A stretch of DNA of 64,000 nucleotides from Pseudomonas mosselii. Its GTDB lineage: Bacteria; Pseudomonadota; Gammaproteobacteria; Pseudomonadales; Pseudomonadaceae. Within the stretch, counting starts at the first letter, position 1, and each line of letters opens with the position of its first letter. This document shows positions 30,495-40,868 of this stretch, in pieces. The stretch is from NCBI RefSeq assembly GCF_019823065.1, contig NZ_CP081966.1, forward strand, positions 5,673,501-5,737,500. The letters run 5' to 3'. The position numbers and the translations under genes were made by a program. Under the pieces are notes generated by a model. It was given only the letters and a program-made list of their open reading frames with translations, searched no databases and had not been told where the DNA came from.

Positions 30495-31151
30495 TCATCC
30501 TTCTTTTCCACCGTGGTTGTGTGGCGACTTGTCGCCGGTCACTTCCCGGTACCACAGTTCATGGTGCTTGCGCGCCCAGGCGCGGCTCACCCAGCCATGC
30601 AGCATGGCGCCGATCGAGCCCTTGATCCAGATCCCGGCATAGATGTGCACGATGATGCTGAGGATCAGCACGAACGCCGCCAGGGCATGCAACAGCGTGG
30701 ACAGGCGAATGACCTCGATGCCGAACCAATGGCTGAAGTACGCGCGCCAGATCACCACGCCGCTGACCAGCAGCACCAGCATGCAGGCCAGCAAGGTCCA
30801 GAACAGCAGCTTCTGCCCGGCGTTGTACTTGCCGACCGGCGGCACGCCCTCTTCCTTGTTGAGCATCACCCGGTCGATGCGGCGCAGCCACAGGCGGTCG
30901 TTGGCGGTGATGAAGTTGGCGCGCCAGAAGCGCAGCACCAGCCCGAGGAAGAACACGAACATGCCCACGCCGATGAACGGGTGAAGGATCCGCGTCCACG
31001 GCCCGCCGCCAAACAGGTGGCTGAGCCAGAACAGTGCCGGATGGAACAGCGCCAGCCCCGAAAGGCCGGCCAGCACGAACAGGATCGCCACGACCCAGTG
31101 GTTGCTCCGTTCGTTGGCGTTGTAGCGCAGGATAGGCTTATTGTCATTCAT
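30495..31151 (-). CDS. fdoI: formate dehydrogenase, cytochrome b556 (gamma) subunit
   Basis: A 218-residue inner-membrane cytochrome with four helices (about 17-38, 55-75, 113-134 and 153-173). It anchors the complex and passes electrons from the beta subunit to quinone. Candidate haem ligands include the His of [22 protein letters not shown] and [11 protein letters not shown]. Its start overlaps fdoH by four bases. Confidence 0.93.
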   Translation of the reverse strand: MNDNKPILRYNANERSNHWVVAILFVLAGLSGLALFHPALFWLSHLFGGGPWTRILHPFIGVGMFVFFLGLVLRFWRANFITANDRLWLRRIDRVMLNKEEGVPPVGKYNAGQKLLFWTLLACMLVLLVSGVVIWRAYFSHWFGIEVIRLSTLLHALAAFVLILSIIVHIYAGIWIKGSIGAMLHGWVSRAWARKHHELWYREVTGDKSPHNHGGKEG

Positions 31152-32098
31152 GGCCGCTGCTCCCCCTGCCCGCCCGGGCGGTTCGGATCATAGACATGCA
31201 CCGCCGGGTCGACCTCGTGGACCGTGTTATCCACAGGCGCCGGGTGTTCGTCCTCCTCGACCCGCTGCGGCCCCACGCGTACATAGTGGAAGAACCCGGC
31301 CAGCACCGCCGCGCCCATGGCCAGCAGCGCCAGGGGCTTGCTGAAGCCCTTCCACAGCCCCACCAACGGGCTGATCACCGGTTGGTCCGGCAGGCCGGCG
31401 TAGATCCTCGGCGTGTCGGCGTGGTGCAGCACGTACATCACATGGGTGCCGCCGACGCCATCCGGATCGTACAGCCCGGCGTTCTCGTACCCCCGCGACT
31501 TCAGGTCGACGATGCGCTCGTCGGCATGCACCTTCATCTCCTCCTTGCTGCCGAAGACGATCGCCCCGGTCGGGCAGGTCTTCACGCAGGCCGGCTCCAG
31601 GCCCACGCTCACGCGGTCGGAACACAGGGTGCACTTGTACGCCTTGTGATCCTTCTGCGAGATGCGCGGGATGTTGAACGGGCAGCCGGTGATGCAATAG
31701 CCGCAACCGATGCAGTGGTCCTGGTTGAAGTCGACGATACCGTTGGCATGCTTGATGATCGCCCCCGGGCTCGGGCAAGCCTTCAGGCAACCGGGCTCGG
31801 CACAGTGCATGCAGCCGTCCTTGCGGATCAGCCACTCCAGGTTGCCGTCGTCGCGCTCGTGCTCGGTGAAGCGCATCAGGGTCCAGGTCTCGGCGCTGAG
31901 GTCCTGGGGGTTGTCGTAGGTGCCGTGGTTGTGGCCGACCTCGTCACGCAGTTCGTTCCACTCCGAGCACGCCACCTGGCAGGCCTTGCAGCCGATACAC
32001 TTGGTGGTGTCGATCAGCTTGGCGACTTCCTGCTGCTGGCGTACCGAGGGCGGTACGGTGGTGGTGGCCGAGCGGGCGATGATGTCTTGGCTGGCCAT
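31148..32098 (-). CDS. fdoH: formate dehydrogenase, iron-sulfur (beta) subunit
   Basis: A 316-residue subunit with four [4Fe-4S] clusters shown by Cys groups such as [50 protein letters not shown] and [21 protein letters not shown] (each cited in part). A single C-terminal helix ([19 protein letters not shown], about residue 255) fixes it to the membrane. It carries electrons from the catalytic subunit to cytochrome b. Start and stop overlap both neighbours. Confidence 0.95.
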   Translation of the reverse strand: MASQDIIARSATTTVPPSVRQQQEVAKLIDTTKCIGCKACQVACSEWNELRDEVGHNHGTYDNPQDLSAETWTLMRFTEHERDDGNLEWLIRKDGCMHCAEPGCLKACPSPGAIIKHANGIVDFNQDHCIGCGYCITGCPFNIPRISQKDHKAYKCTLCSDRVSVGLEPACVKTCPTGAIVFGSKEEMKVHADERIVDLKSRGYENAGLYDPDGVGGTHVMYVLHHADTPRIYAGLPDQPVISPLVGLWKGFSKPLALLAMGAAVLAGFFHYVRVGPQRVEEDEHPAPVDNTVHEVDPAVHVYDPNRPGGQGEQRP

Positions 32099-35000
32099 CA
32101 GAGTTTCTCCACTTTGACGAGGAACGACTTGGACTCCGGCGTCTGCGTGTTGCCATCACCGAGGAACGGCACCAGGGTGTTGGTCAGGAAGCCGTGCCGC
32201 GTGCTACCGGTGAACCCCCAGTGCAACGGGATGCCGATCTGGTGCACGGTCTGGTTGTTGACCTGCAACGGACGGATCCGCTTGGTCACCACCGCCACCG
32301 CGTCGATATAGCCGCGCTTGCTCGACACCCGCACCCGGTCGCCGGCCTTGATGCCCTTCTCGTTCGCCAGCACCTCGCCGATCTCGACGAACTGCTCGGG
32401 CTGGGCAATGGCGTTGAGCCGGCAATGCTTGCTCCAGAAGTGGAAGTGCTCGGTCAGCCGGTAGGTGGTCGCCGCATGGGGGAACTCGTCGTGGGTGCCG
32501 AGGGTGTCCCACACCGAATCGAAGATCCGTCCGGCCGGGTTGCTGGTGGCCTTCTTGTTCTGCGGATGCAGCGGGTTGATACCGATCGGCGTCTCGAACG
32601 GCTCGTAGTGCTCAGGGAACGGCCCCTCGGCCATCTTGTCGATGGCGAAGAACCGCGCCACGCCCTCGGGGTTCATGATGAACGGATTCATCCCCGCTTC
32701 CGGCGGCGAGTCGACCTTGAAGTCCGGCACGTCGGTGCCGGTCCAGGCCTTGCCGTTCCACCACACCAGGCGTTTCTTCTCCGGATCCCACGGCTTACCC
32801 TGCGGGTCGCTGGAGGCACGGTTGTAGAGGATCCGCCGGTTGGCCGGCCAGGCCCAGGCCCAGTTCTGCACCTGGTGCATGCCGTACGGGTCGCTGTTGT
32901 CGCGCCGGGCCATCTGGTTGCCCTGCTCGGTCCAGCAACCGGCGAAGATCCAGCAGCCCGACGCGGTGCTGCCGTCGTCCTTCATCTGGGCGAAGCCGGC
33001 CAGTTGCTGACCGGCCTTGAGCGTGGCGCCGGTGGCGTCGGTGAGGTCGCTGACCGCCCAGCCGTTCATCTCCTTGGCCAGCTCTTCGGGCGAAGGCTCT
33101 TCCGGGACCTTGTACGGCCAGCTGAGGTTGAGCATCGGGTCGGGATAGGTGCCGCCTTCGGCCTGGTAACGCTTGCGCAGGCGCAGGAACAGCTCGCTCA
33201 TGATGTGCACGTCGGTGCGGGTCTCGCCCGGACCGTCGGCGCCCTTCCAGTGCCACTGCAGCCAGCGGCTGCTGTTGACCAGCGAGCCGTCTTCCTCGGC
33301 GAAGCAAGTGGTGGGCAGGCGGATCACCTCGGTCTGGATGTTGGCGGTGTCGACGTCGTTGAACGCGCCGGCGTTGCGCCAGAACTCGGAGGTCTCGGTG
33401 GCCAGCGGGTCCATGACCACCAGCCACTTGAGCTTGGCCAGGGCCGCGGTGACGCGGTTCTTGTCCGGCAGCGCGGCGATGGGGTTGAAGCCCTGGCACA
33501 TGTAGCCGTTGACCTTGCCCTGGCCCATCATCTCGAACATGCGCAACACGTCGTAGGCCGGCACGTCGAGCTTGGGCAGCCAGTCGTAGCCCCAGTTGTT
33601 GGCGGCGGTGGCGTTGGCGCCGTACCAGGCCTTCATCAGGCTGACGTGGAACTTGCCGTAGTTCTGCCAGTACGACAGCTGCCCCGGCCGCAGCGGCTTG
33701 GAGGCGCGCTTGTCGATGTAGGCGGCGTAGTCCTGCTCGGCGTCGCCGGCCAGGGTGAGGTAGCCCGGCAGCGAGTTCGACAGCAGCCCCAGGTCGGTCA
33801 GGCCCTGGATGTTGGAGTGCCCACGCAAGGCGTTGACCCCGCCCCCCGGCATGCCGACGTTGCCCAGCAGCAACTGCACCATGGCCGCGCTGCGGATGAT
33901 CTGCGCGCCGATGGAGTGCTGGGTCCAGCCCAAGGCATAGAGGATCGTCATGGTCTTGCCCGGTGTCGAGCAGGTGGCGATCTCTTCCCAGATCTTCATC
34001 ATCTGGTCCTGGGGCATGCCGCAAGTCATGCTCGCCAGTTCCGGCGTGTAGCGGCTGTAGTGCTGCTTCATCAGCTGGTAGACGCAACGCGGGTGCTGCA
34101 GCGTCGGGTCGACCTTCGCATAGCCGTCCTCGCCCAGCTCGTAGCCCCACCCGGACTTGTCGGCGTACACGCGCTTGGCCGCGTCATAGCCGCTGAACAG
34201 CCCGTCCTCGAAGCCATAGTTCTCTTTGACGATAAACGACACGTCGGTGTAGTTGCGCACGTACTCGTGCTGGATCTTGTCGTTGCTCAGCAGGTAATTG
34301 ATCAGCCCGCCCATGAAGGCGATGTCGCTGCCGGTACGGATCGGCGCGTAGTAATCAGCCACCGAGGCGGTACGGGTAAATCGCGGGTCGACCACGATCA
34401 GCCGCGCCTTGTTGTGCGCCTTGGCTTCGGTCACCCACTTGAAGCCGCACGGGTGCGCTTCAGCGGCGTTGCCGCCCATCACCAGGACCAGGTTTGCGTT
34501 GGCGATGTCAGACCAGTGATTGGTCATCGCGCCACGGCCATACGTCGGGGCAAGACTTGCCACCGTCGGGCCGTGTCAGACACGCGCCTGGTTATCGAAC
34601 CCCAGCATGCCCAGCGAACGGATCACCTTGTGCGTCAGGTAGCCCGCTTCGCTGGAAGCGGCGGACGCGGCGAGAAAGCCGGTGGTGAGCCAGCGGTTGA
34701 CCGTCTGGCCCTGGGCGTTCTTCTCGATGAAGTTGGCGTCGCGGTCCTGTTTCATCAGCTCGGCGACGCGGTCGAGGGCTTCGTCCCAGTCGATGCGGGT
34801 CCACTCGTTGCTGCCCGGCTTGCGCACCTCGGGGTACTTGAGGCGGCTGGGGCTGTGGATAAAGTCCAGCAGGCCGGCGCCTTTCGGGCACAGGGTGCCG
34901 CGGTTGACCGGATGGTCCGCGTCGCCCTCGATGTGGATGATATTCTGTTTGACGTTCTTGCCCGCGTCACCCTGGCTGTACATGATCAGGCCGCAGCCGA

Positions 35001-35166
35001 CCGAGCAATAAGGGCAGGTGTTACGGGTTTCTTTGGTATGCGCCAGCTTGAAGTGGCGCACCTGCTCGGCGAACGCGGGTGTCGGGGCCATGCCCAACGC
35101 CGCAAGGCTCGAGCCTCCAAGGCCGACGGCGGCGACCTTGAAGAATTGCCGACGGTTGAGATCCAT
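32098..35166 (-). CDS. fdoG: selenocysteine formate dehydrogenase, catalytic (alpha) subunit, UGA read as Sec197
   Basis: One 1022-residue gene, not two. It is broken only by an in-frame TGA at 34578-34576, in the context [14 protein letters not shown], exactly the active-site Sec position of FdnG/FdoG; length agrees with the E. coli enzymes (about 1016). The N-terminus has a Tat signal ([12 protein letters not shown]), then a [4Fe-4S] motif ([10 protein letters not shown] ... TLCPKG). It oxidises formate to CO2 in the periplasm with a bis-MGD molybdenum or tungsten cofactor and feeds FdoH-FdoI. A SECIS hairpin follows the UGA, and selA, selB and selC are adjacent. Confidence 0.96.
34532..34578 (-). 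promoter_or_regulatory. SECIS element with UGA Sec codon in fdoG
   Basis: After the UGA, a 7-bp outer stem (CACGGCC with GGCCGTG) encloses an apical hairpin GGCA-AGUCU-UGCC that starts 14 bases after the UGA, the same spacing as in the E. coli fdhF SECIS. The loop keeps the GUCU core that SelB binds. Confidence 0.88.
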
Positions 35167-35251
35167 CGTGCACTCCTGATCAGGTTCTCGGGCGCGCGGG
35201 ACTTGGCCGGCGCCTCAGGGACTTCACGGTGGCGGTGGACAGACACCGCCA

Positions 35252-35299
35252 ACTGTTAAGCCTAGTCAAGAATCTGCAAAGCGCGATGATCTGGATCAG
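35252..35299 (-). promoter_or_regulatory. putative Anr-dependent promoter of fdoGHI
   Basis: TGATCTGGATCA (35287-35298) is the core of an FNR/Anr box (TGAT-N4-ATCA). On the leftward strand TAGGCT at 35264-35259 is a possible -10 element, putting the start near 35252, about 41 bases from the box centre. This leaves an 86-base leader before fdoG. Confidence 0.5.
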
Positions 35300-35319
35300 G
35301 CGCAAGGCAAATCGCCGCC

Positions 35320-36189
35320 TTATCCATACAGATGCAACAGGACCGCGCCCGCCAGCACCAGGAGCACCCCGACGATCTGCAGCAGGGACAGGCGCTCACG
35401 GTAGAACAGGAAGCCGAGAATGGCGGCGATGCCTCCGGACAAGGTACTGATCACCGTGACGACTGCGATCGAGCCATGCAACGCGCCCCAGGAAAACGCC
35501 GAGAAGCCTCCCAGGTTGAAAAGGCTGGCTCCACACAAGGTCCCCCAGGTCTTGAGCCTGACCGTAACCTGGTTTCGAAACATTCGCAGTGCTTCAGGCA
35601 GCAGGAACAGAACCCCCACCCCGTAGCCCAGCGCCAGCATGTTCACCGGCCCCAGCACTGGCAGGGCGTACTTGCCCTGAACCCAGAAGCTGACGCCATA
35701 CAGCAGCGCCGCCAGCAGGGCGAAGCCGACCGACAGCCGACCGTCCGCAGGCGCTTGCCCACTGCCGCCCTTTGCCTCACGGCTGGCCAGGACCACACCC
35801 AGAAAGCAGGTCAGCAACCCGAAGATCTGCCAGGTGCCCAGCGTCTCGCCGCCCAGCCAGGCGAGCAGCGTGGTGAACACGCCATAGGAAGTCACCAGCG
35901 GCGCCACCACCGAGGTCTTGCCGATCGCGAACGCCTTCGAAAGAGCCAACGCGCCGCTCAGGGTACACAGCGCCGCCAGGCAGGCGAGCAGCAGCACGCT
36001 CGCCGGGGCCGCGACCATCTTGATGAGTTGCTGGGAAGATACGGCAATGATGAGCCCCATCAATAACAGGCCCAACAACTGTCCGAAGAATACCGCCCGC
36101 TTTACCCCGACCGCCCGGGCATTCATGCCGACCAGAAAGTCGGTGGCTCCCCAGAGTACGGCCGCCAGCAGCCCCATGAGCACATCCAT
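35320..36189 (-). CDS. EamA/DMT-family transporter
   Basis: A 289-residue membrane protein with ten predicted helices in two EamA repeats (MDVLMGLLAAVLWGATDFLVG ... FLGVVLAS, and VGFALLAALLYGVSFW ... LVLAGAVLLHLYG, cited in part). ATG at 36189 has AGGA 8 bases upstream; the frame is open to 36240 but this start fits the first helix. DMT proteins export or import small metabolites; the substrate is unknown. It lies upstream of fdoG on the same strand and diverges from the HbpS-like gene. Confidence 0.85.
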   Translation of the reverse strand: MDVLMGLLAAVLWGATDFLVGMNARAVGVKRAVFFGQLLGLLLMGLIIAVSSQQLIKMVAAPASVLLLACLAALCTLSGALALSKAFAIGKTSVVAPLVTSYGVFTTLLAWLGGETLGTWQIFGLLTCFLGVVLASREAKGGSGQAPADGRLSVGFALLAALLYGVSFWVQGKYALPVLGPVNMLALGYGVGVLFLLPEALRMFRNQVTVRLKTWGTLCGASLFNLGGFSAFSWGALHGSIAVVTVISTLSGGIAAILGFLFYRERLSLLQIVGVLLVLAGAVLLHLYG

Positions 36190-36360
36190 GTCTCGGTTCC
36201 TGAATGGGAGGAGCGTGACGATAGCCATCGTCAGTTCCAAAGTTCAAGCCACATGACGGCATTCAAGAACAGCACTACGTCGCTATCGGAAACGTACTAC
36301 GTCGCGAAATATCCTGTGCCTGTTAGGTTAACGGGCCACACATGGACGAGGCTCACGGGC

Positions 36361-36858
36361 ATGAGCATCAAGTACCTTTTGACCACTCTCTTGATTGGCA
36401 CTTCGGTGTTCCTTCAACCCACCGTAGCGGCGACGGCAGACAATGTTCACACGCCTCCCACCACGCAGCAGATCACAACCGAGCGAGCACGGAGCATGGC
36501 CGATGCCGCAGAGCGTGCCGCCCGCGCCCAAGGCTTTGCCATTGTCATCAGCATCGTCGACAACCACGGCAACCTGAAGTACTTCCACCGCATGGATGGC
36601 ACCAGCAGCGGCAGCATCCAGGTCGCGCAGCTCAAGGCAGAGACATCCGCCCGCTTCCCTCTGTCGACCCGCTCGCTCGGCGAGCGCAGCACCGCGCTGC
36701 CGGCCAATCCCTACGCCTCGCTCCCCGGGTTCACCCTGCTGGAAGGCGGCCTGCCGATCATGGACGCGAACGGCAGGCATATCGGCGGCATCGGTATCAG
36801 CGGAGCAACGCCGGAACTGGACGCCCAATTTGCCAGAACGGCACTCGAGGAAGGCTGA
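36361..36858 (+). CDS. secreted HbpS/GlcG-family (heme-binding-like) protein
   Basis: A 165-residue protein. ATG at 36361 (GAGG 9 bases upstream) gives a signal peptide (MSIKYLLTTLLIGTSVFLQPTVAA). The GlcG/HbpS domain is clear: ARSMADAAERAARAQGFAIV, ISIVDNHGNLKYFHRMDG, KAETSARFPLSTRSLG and LEGGLPIM ... GHIGGIGISG-type end. Members bind haem or small ligands; here the role is undefined. A strong terminator follows, and the accessory island begins soon after. Confidence 0.85.
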   Translation: MSIKYLLTTLLIGTSVFLQPTVAATADNVHTPPTTQQITTERARSMADAAERAARAQGFAIVISIVDNHGNLKYFHRMDGTSSGSIQVAQLKAETSARFPLSTRSLGERSTALPANPYASLPGFTLLEGGLPIMDANGRHIGGIGISGATPELDAQFARTALEEG

Positions 36859-36890
36859 CGCCTTGTCAGAGCACCGGCTTCAGACAAAAA

Positions 36891-36926
36891 GAAACCCGCT
36901 TCAGGTATGAAGCGGGTTTCTTGTTT
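36891..36926. terminator. bidirectional rho-independent terminator
   Basis: A perfect 13-bp stem (GAAACCCGCTTCA and its complement, loop GGTA) is followed by TTGTTT on the + strand and preceded by an A-rich tract that serves the other strand. It ends the HbpS-like gene. Confidence 0.9.
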
Positions 36927-37268
36927 CAGCTCCGTTTTCGCGGGAGGCAGCCATGGCGCCTCCTGGAAGTATCAGAACGGTAATAAGCACCTTTAAGCCT
37001 GGCACCTGCAATAAGACCTTGATTTCTATGATTTTTCTCTGAATCCGTAAAAATTTCTGTAAAATTTAAGCCGTTATCAACCTAAATTCTTTACGTTTGT
37101 GGATTGGACCTCATCAAGATCACCCTACTGCTGCTAGAGGGCAGATACCTTCCTGGTGAAGTATCCAGGCACTGTGCCATTCCATGCTACAACCACATGC
37201 TCATCCCTAACTCCTTTGATGGCGATTGGGCTGAGTATTCTGCGCCACCAGCCGGCAGCGATCCTAAT
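36927..37268. other. non-coding, AT-rich left edge of the accessory island
   Basis: No convincing gene is present. GC falls sharply after about 37010. Two short direct repeats GTAAAAATTT (37047-37056) and GTAAAATTT (37059-37067) occur here. They mirror GTAAAA-type repeats in opposite orientation at the other island edge (51071-51125), so this is my best guess for the left end of the island. An open frame at 37104-37436 is mostly antisense to the helicase and is not called. Confidence 0.4.
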
Positions 37269-40208
37269 TCAAACGCTGGTAATGACTCGAATATCCGAGC
37301 CGGACACGCCCTTGATATACGCGTAACTGGTGCCGAGCACGGCCAGTTGATCAGCAGAAACCTTACCTGCCGAAATTGCGGGTTGCACGATCACAAAGCG
37401 GAACACCATCTCGTGATCATGGCACTTATTGCGTAGTAGCTCCAGATCCGTGGGATCCCCCTTGAGGATCCTGTCGAAGCCTTTGGGCAACGACTGCTGG
37501 TAGCGGTGCAACAATCGGTTGAAGAACTTTTCTTCCGTGTGCAACCACTTCACCGAGCGTGATGCCTGACCGCAGACCTCGTAGACGTCGGAAACGCGCG
37601 CGCCCGGCCGCGCCTCGCCATCTTGCTGAGGACAATACTTGCAATGGTACAGGTCGACAAAGATAGCGTCCTTGCTTTCCTTGATCGCCACCAGGTCGGC
37701 GATCTCACCGGCGCCATCATCGTTGAAAATGAACGTGTAATCGTCCTCGATTCGGCTGTAGGTGAACCCTTGAACGGTGTCCGGGTTTCGGTCCGCCCGC
37801 ATGGACTCGCTGTGGATCTGAGTCGTGCCCCAATCCCAGGCTTCGATCAGGGCGACCGGTAGCTTCAGGTCCAAACTGTTGGGGGAGAAGTAGCGGTAAT
37901 TGCCTTCGACCATCGAACCGTCGACGGCAAGTAGCACCAATGGGTTGGTATCCAGGTACTTCTCGAACGAGCCCTCTTCAGCGAAGACGATCTTGACCCC
38001 CGAGCAGTAAAATTTGTAGCCGTCATCCAACAGACGGATCTTGATATCAGGCAGTTGACGCTCCGTGCCATCGACTGCTGTTGCACTGATGGGTACTTCC
38101 AACGTCCGTGCATCGATTCGCCGGGGTTTGCCCAGTTGGACATCCAGCAGGTTAAACACCTCAGCCAGGTACGCCAACGAGATCTTCTGTTCATTTTCGA
38201 TCAGGATTGACGCCGGCCAATCTGCATAGAACAGGCCCTCGGGCCACTCTCGCTGGATCTTTTCCGAGCGAATCACATCTTTAAGCACATCAGAGGGGTT
38301 GATCGTCGCGTCGTTGAGCTTCTGCGAGGTGCGCTTGCACCACTCGATCCAGTCGTTGATGCTCGAAGCGTTCATCTCCCAGATCTTGCCCTTATGCGAG
38401 CAGCCAACGGTGGTGCGCTGGCCATCCTCGTAGCCGGTTGCGAAGATGTTGGACTTTCTTGCCGTACCGTTCTCAATTTCACTGATGACGGTATTGATGT
38501 CGCGCCCAACATGCATGGTGAAGCGTAGATCCTTACGCATGCGCGACAGGCCCACGTTCTGCAGCTTCATGAGTTTGATGCCGTGCAGGGTGCGGAAGGT
38601 CGGCTCGCCGCTGATGCGCCGCGCATCCTTGGCGATCAGGCTCAGGAATCGATTGGTTTGCGATTCATCCCCGGAAGAATGGACGAACAGCGTCTTGTCG
38701 GGCGCGTGGTAGTACGCCAGATAGAGGATCCAGTTGGTGTCCACGATCGTCGACGTCTGCGCCCAGCCAACGGGCATTTCGCGCCGCGTTACCATGATGA
38801 TGGTGTCGGCTTCGTCATTGATGGACAGTAGCTGCAGCGGCTCTTTCTTCTGCGAGAAGAGCTTGGCCCTCTCGGGCCTCCAGTCGTTGTGCTCCACGTG
38901 ATAGGCGATCGCACTGATCTTGGGGTTGGGGTTCAAGCCGAAAATGTCCTCGGCATCGGCATCCTCCGGAAACTGTTCGGTGAACGTTTCCTTCTCGATC
39001 TCGCGGGCGATCTTGTTCTGGCTGACATCGCGGATCACCGCACTCCAGTCGGCACTTTCCTTGTACAGCACCGCCATCTGGTAATCGACTTTCTGGTTGG
39101 CGATGTTCGACACGAACTTGGCGTCACCGAGCGTATCATCGACTCGCGTCAGGCGACCGATAAACTGTAGGGTGACGGCGGGACTACGGTGCTGGTCGTG
39201 GATAGCCGCAATTTTCAGCTCCGGCAAGTCGAAGCCTTCCCCCAGCATGTCCACACATACGATGATCTTGTATTTCTTCTCGACGATTTCATCCAGTAGC
39301 TTGGCCCGATTCGGCACCCTGCTGTGGATGAGGATGGGCGAAAGATCCTCATGCTGTTTGTACAATTCAAATAGTGCGGCGGCGCGCTTCTGTGACCGTG
39401 CACGCACCATCAGCAGGTGGTTGAACCCTTGCGCGCGATCGTTCCGCAACAGCTCGACGGCCTTGTCAGCCACCACCTGGTCAGCCAGTTCCAGGTTGTA
39501 CTCGCGCACCGGATGGAACTCGATCGCCTTGAAGTAGCCATCAATCTGGGCATCCTTCAGCGGGTAGTTATAGATGATCTTGCCGTCTAATGGCTGGTTG
39601 TCCTCACGGAACGGCGTGGCCGTGAACTGTAGACAGGGCTTGTCCTTGAATGCGCTTTTGACCCGGTCCCATGTCAGGGCAGCCACATGGTGCGCCTCAT
39701 CGATGATCAGGTGGCTGCACAACGCGGCTAAGGCCTCCAAGGCCGGCTGGTCGAAACGTTGTAGCGCTTGCGGCGTGGCAACGATGACGTTGGCCTCGGC
39801 TAGCTGCTGGACCCCGTCAGCTGAAAGGCCTGAATTGATCGCCTGCACCACCGGGTTGAGTGCGGTCACCGAAACGGCACCAATCTCCCGTAGTTTCTTC
39901 AGTTCAAGGCATTTTTCGACCAACTGCGAACGCAACGGGTCCGAAGGCACCAGCACCAGTGTCCTGGGCAGCCGCCCGGCGATCAGCAGCCCAAGCATGG
40001 TGTCGGTCTTCCCGGTACCGGTCGGCATCACGATCGTCGCGGTGGTGGCGGGTGCCATCACTAGGTGCCCCAATGCGGCGTACAGCGCCGCAAGTTGCGG
40101 CTTGCGCAAACCCGGCGTCTGGGTTTCCCGGACGGCCAGATTGAAATTGAACAGATGCTGCTGCCAACTGCGATAGACGTCTACGTACTTCCCTGCTTCA
40201 ACGGCCAT
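37269..40208 (-). CDS. DEAD/DEAH-box helicase with possible C-terminal nuclease domain
   Basis: A 979-residue superfamily 2 helicase from ATG 40208 (a GTG at 40259 is in frame). Motif I is MPTGTGKTDT (residue 61), motif II DEAH (170), motif III FTATPFRED, and the second RecA domain has VCVDMLGEGFDLPEL and motif VI QFIGRLTRVD. The last 160 residues include GEIADLVAIKES and IFVDLYHCKYC (about 835-865), compatible with a PD-(D/E)xK-like nuclease core, then PGARVSDVYEVCGQASRSVKW. No methylase or specificity subunit is adjacent. It resembles single-gene or orphan helicase-nucleases in bacterial defence islands; the function is inferred. Confidence 0.8.
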   Translation of the reverse strand: MAVEAGKYVDVYRSWQQHLFNFNLAVRETQTPGLRKPQLAALYAALGHLVMAPATTATIVMPTGTGKTDTMLGLLIAGRLPRTLVLVPSDPLRSQLVEKCLELKKLREIGAVSVTALNPVVQAINSGLSADGVQQLAEANVIVATPQALQRFDQPALEALAALCSHLIIDEAHHVAALTWDRVKSAFKDKPCLQFTATPFREDNQPLDGKIIYNYPLKDAQIDGYFKAIEFHPVREYNLELADQVVADKAVELLRNDRAQGFNHLLMVRARSQKRAAALFELYKQHEDLSPILIHSRVPNRAKLLDEIVEKKYKIIVCVDMLGEGFDLPELKIAAIHDQHRSPAVTLQFIGRLTRVDDTLGDAKFVSNIANQKVDYQMAVLYKESADWSAVIRDVSQNKIAREIEKETFTEQFPEDADAEDIFGLNPNPKISAIAYHVEHNDWRPERAKLFSQKKEPLQLLSINDEADTIIMVTRREMPVGWAQTSTIVDTNWILYLAYYHAPDKTLFVHSSGDESQTNRFLSLIAKDARRISGEPTFRTLHGIKLMKLQNVGLSRMRKDLRFTMHVGRDINTVISEIENGTARKSNIFATGYEDGQRTTVGCSHKGKIWEMNASSINDWIEWCKRTSQKLNDATINPSDVLKDVIRSEKIQREWPEGLFYADWPASILIENEQKISLAYLAEVFNLLDVQLGKPRRIDARTLEVPISATAVDGTERQLPDIKIRLLDDGYKFYCSGVKIVFAEEGSFEKYLDTNPLVLLAVDGSMVEGNYRYFSPNSLDLKLPVALIEAWDWGTTQIHSESMRADRNPDTVQGFTYSRIEDDYTFIFNDDGAGEIADLVAIKESKDAIFVDLYHCKYCPQQDGEARPGARVSDVYEVCGQASRSVKWLHTEEKFFNRLLHRYQQSLPKGFDRILKGDPTDLELLRNKCHDHEMVFRFVIVQPAISAGKVSADQLAVLGTSYAYIKGVSGSDIRVITSV

Positions 40209-40479
40209 TACGGGTACCAGATGGAAGATGAGGATTAGCCTTGCCCGAGCAATGGCCACATGCTACCAGCGAAGCCCCCGCACAGTGTAGTCCTGCCAGG
40301 CGCCGCCCCCCCCTGCCTGGCACCTCCTGGGTGTACCTGTGTTGACGCTCCTACGCGAAAAGGCGGTCGAGGCACTGACGGGTTATTGGCCGGTTCTTTA
40401 TGCAATGCTACAACTGGCAGCGACCGCATCAATTCAATAGCGGGCTGGCTCCCGCTGTTGCTGAGTAAAAGCTTAACGC
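40209..40479. other. non-coding region upstream of the helicase
   Basis: No gene seen. It contains an imperfect hairpin (TGCCAGGC at 40294-40301 with GCCTGGCA at 40315-40322) including a run of eight C residues, and a short hairpin AGCGGG...CCCGCT near 40440-40456. The helicase promoter should lie here but I cannot fix it. Confidence 0.5.
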
Positions 40480-40828
40480 AGTGTCCGGGATTAGTTGACC
40501 ACTACACTATTCAAGCTCGACGCTTTCGCAGGCACGCTGCCCCATGAAAGGCCAAAGCAGATCTCGCGCAAGACCGGGCTCAAATTGACAGCCAACCAGG
40601 ACACCGCGAAACGCCTGAGCAACCGCCGGATCGTTTGGGAAGATCCCCACCACTTCGGTCCGGCGCTTGATCTCGACGTTCAGCCGTTCCAGTGGATTGG
40701 TGCTGGAAGCTGCTGCCTATGCGCCTTTGGGAACGCCATGTGATCAGGACTTCTAGCAGCCATCCATGAGCGCGGCGATCCTGGGGTACACTTTGCGCAA
40801 CTGATCGGCTACCAGGCGCCACTGCTAT
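40480..40828 (-). pseudogene. IS256-family (mutator type) transposase remnant, 3' part
   Basis: Read leftward, this fragment translates as VADQLRKVYPRIAALMDG, then a degraded stretch with stops and a frame change, then STNPLERLNVEIKRRTEVVG and IFPNDPAVAQAFRGVLVG, ending at a stop at 40507. That order is the C-terminal region of IS256-type transposases, including the STNPLERLN...EIKRRT block. A terminal-repeat-like sequence GTGTCCGGGATTAGTTGACC (40481-40500) lies just outside. The gene is interrupted by the IS66 element and continues at 42897. Confidence 0.8.
40821..40828. repeat. 8-bp target-site duplication, left copy
   Basis: ACTGCTAT at 40821-40828 is repeated exactly at 42897-42904, directly flanking the IS66-family element. 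Eight bases is the duplication size known for this family. Confidence 0.93.
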
Positions 40829-40868
40829 GTAACCGCTCCATGAACCCCGTCCTGGCGGACGGTTTTTT

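Noticed and set aside
34563..34578. Apparent frame break splitting formate dehydrogenase into two genes
   Set aside because: The stop is a single in-frame UGA at the known Sec position, followed by a SECIS hairpin, with selA, selB and selC adjacent.
32194..35259. Open frame of about 1021 codons on the + strand opposite fdoG
   Set aside because: It is antisense to a well-supported selenoprotein gene, contains His/Val/Gly-rich low-complexity sequence typical of high-GC shadow frames, and has no recognisable domain.
37104..37436. Possible 110-residue gene upstream of and antisense to the helicase 3' end
   Set aside because: More than half overlaps the helicase in reverse, no ribosome site is seen, and the composition is not gene-like.
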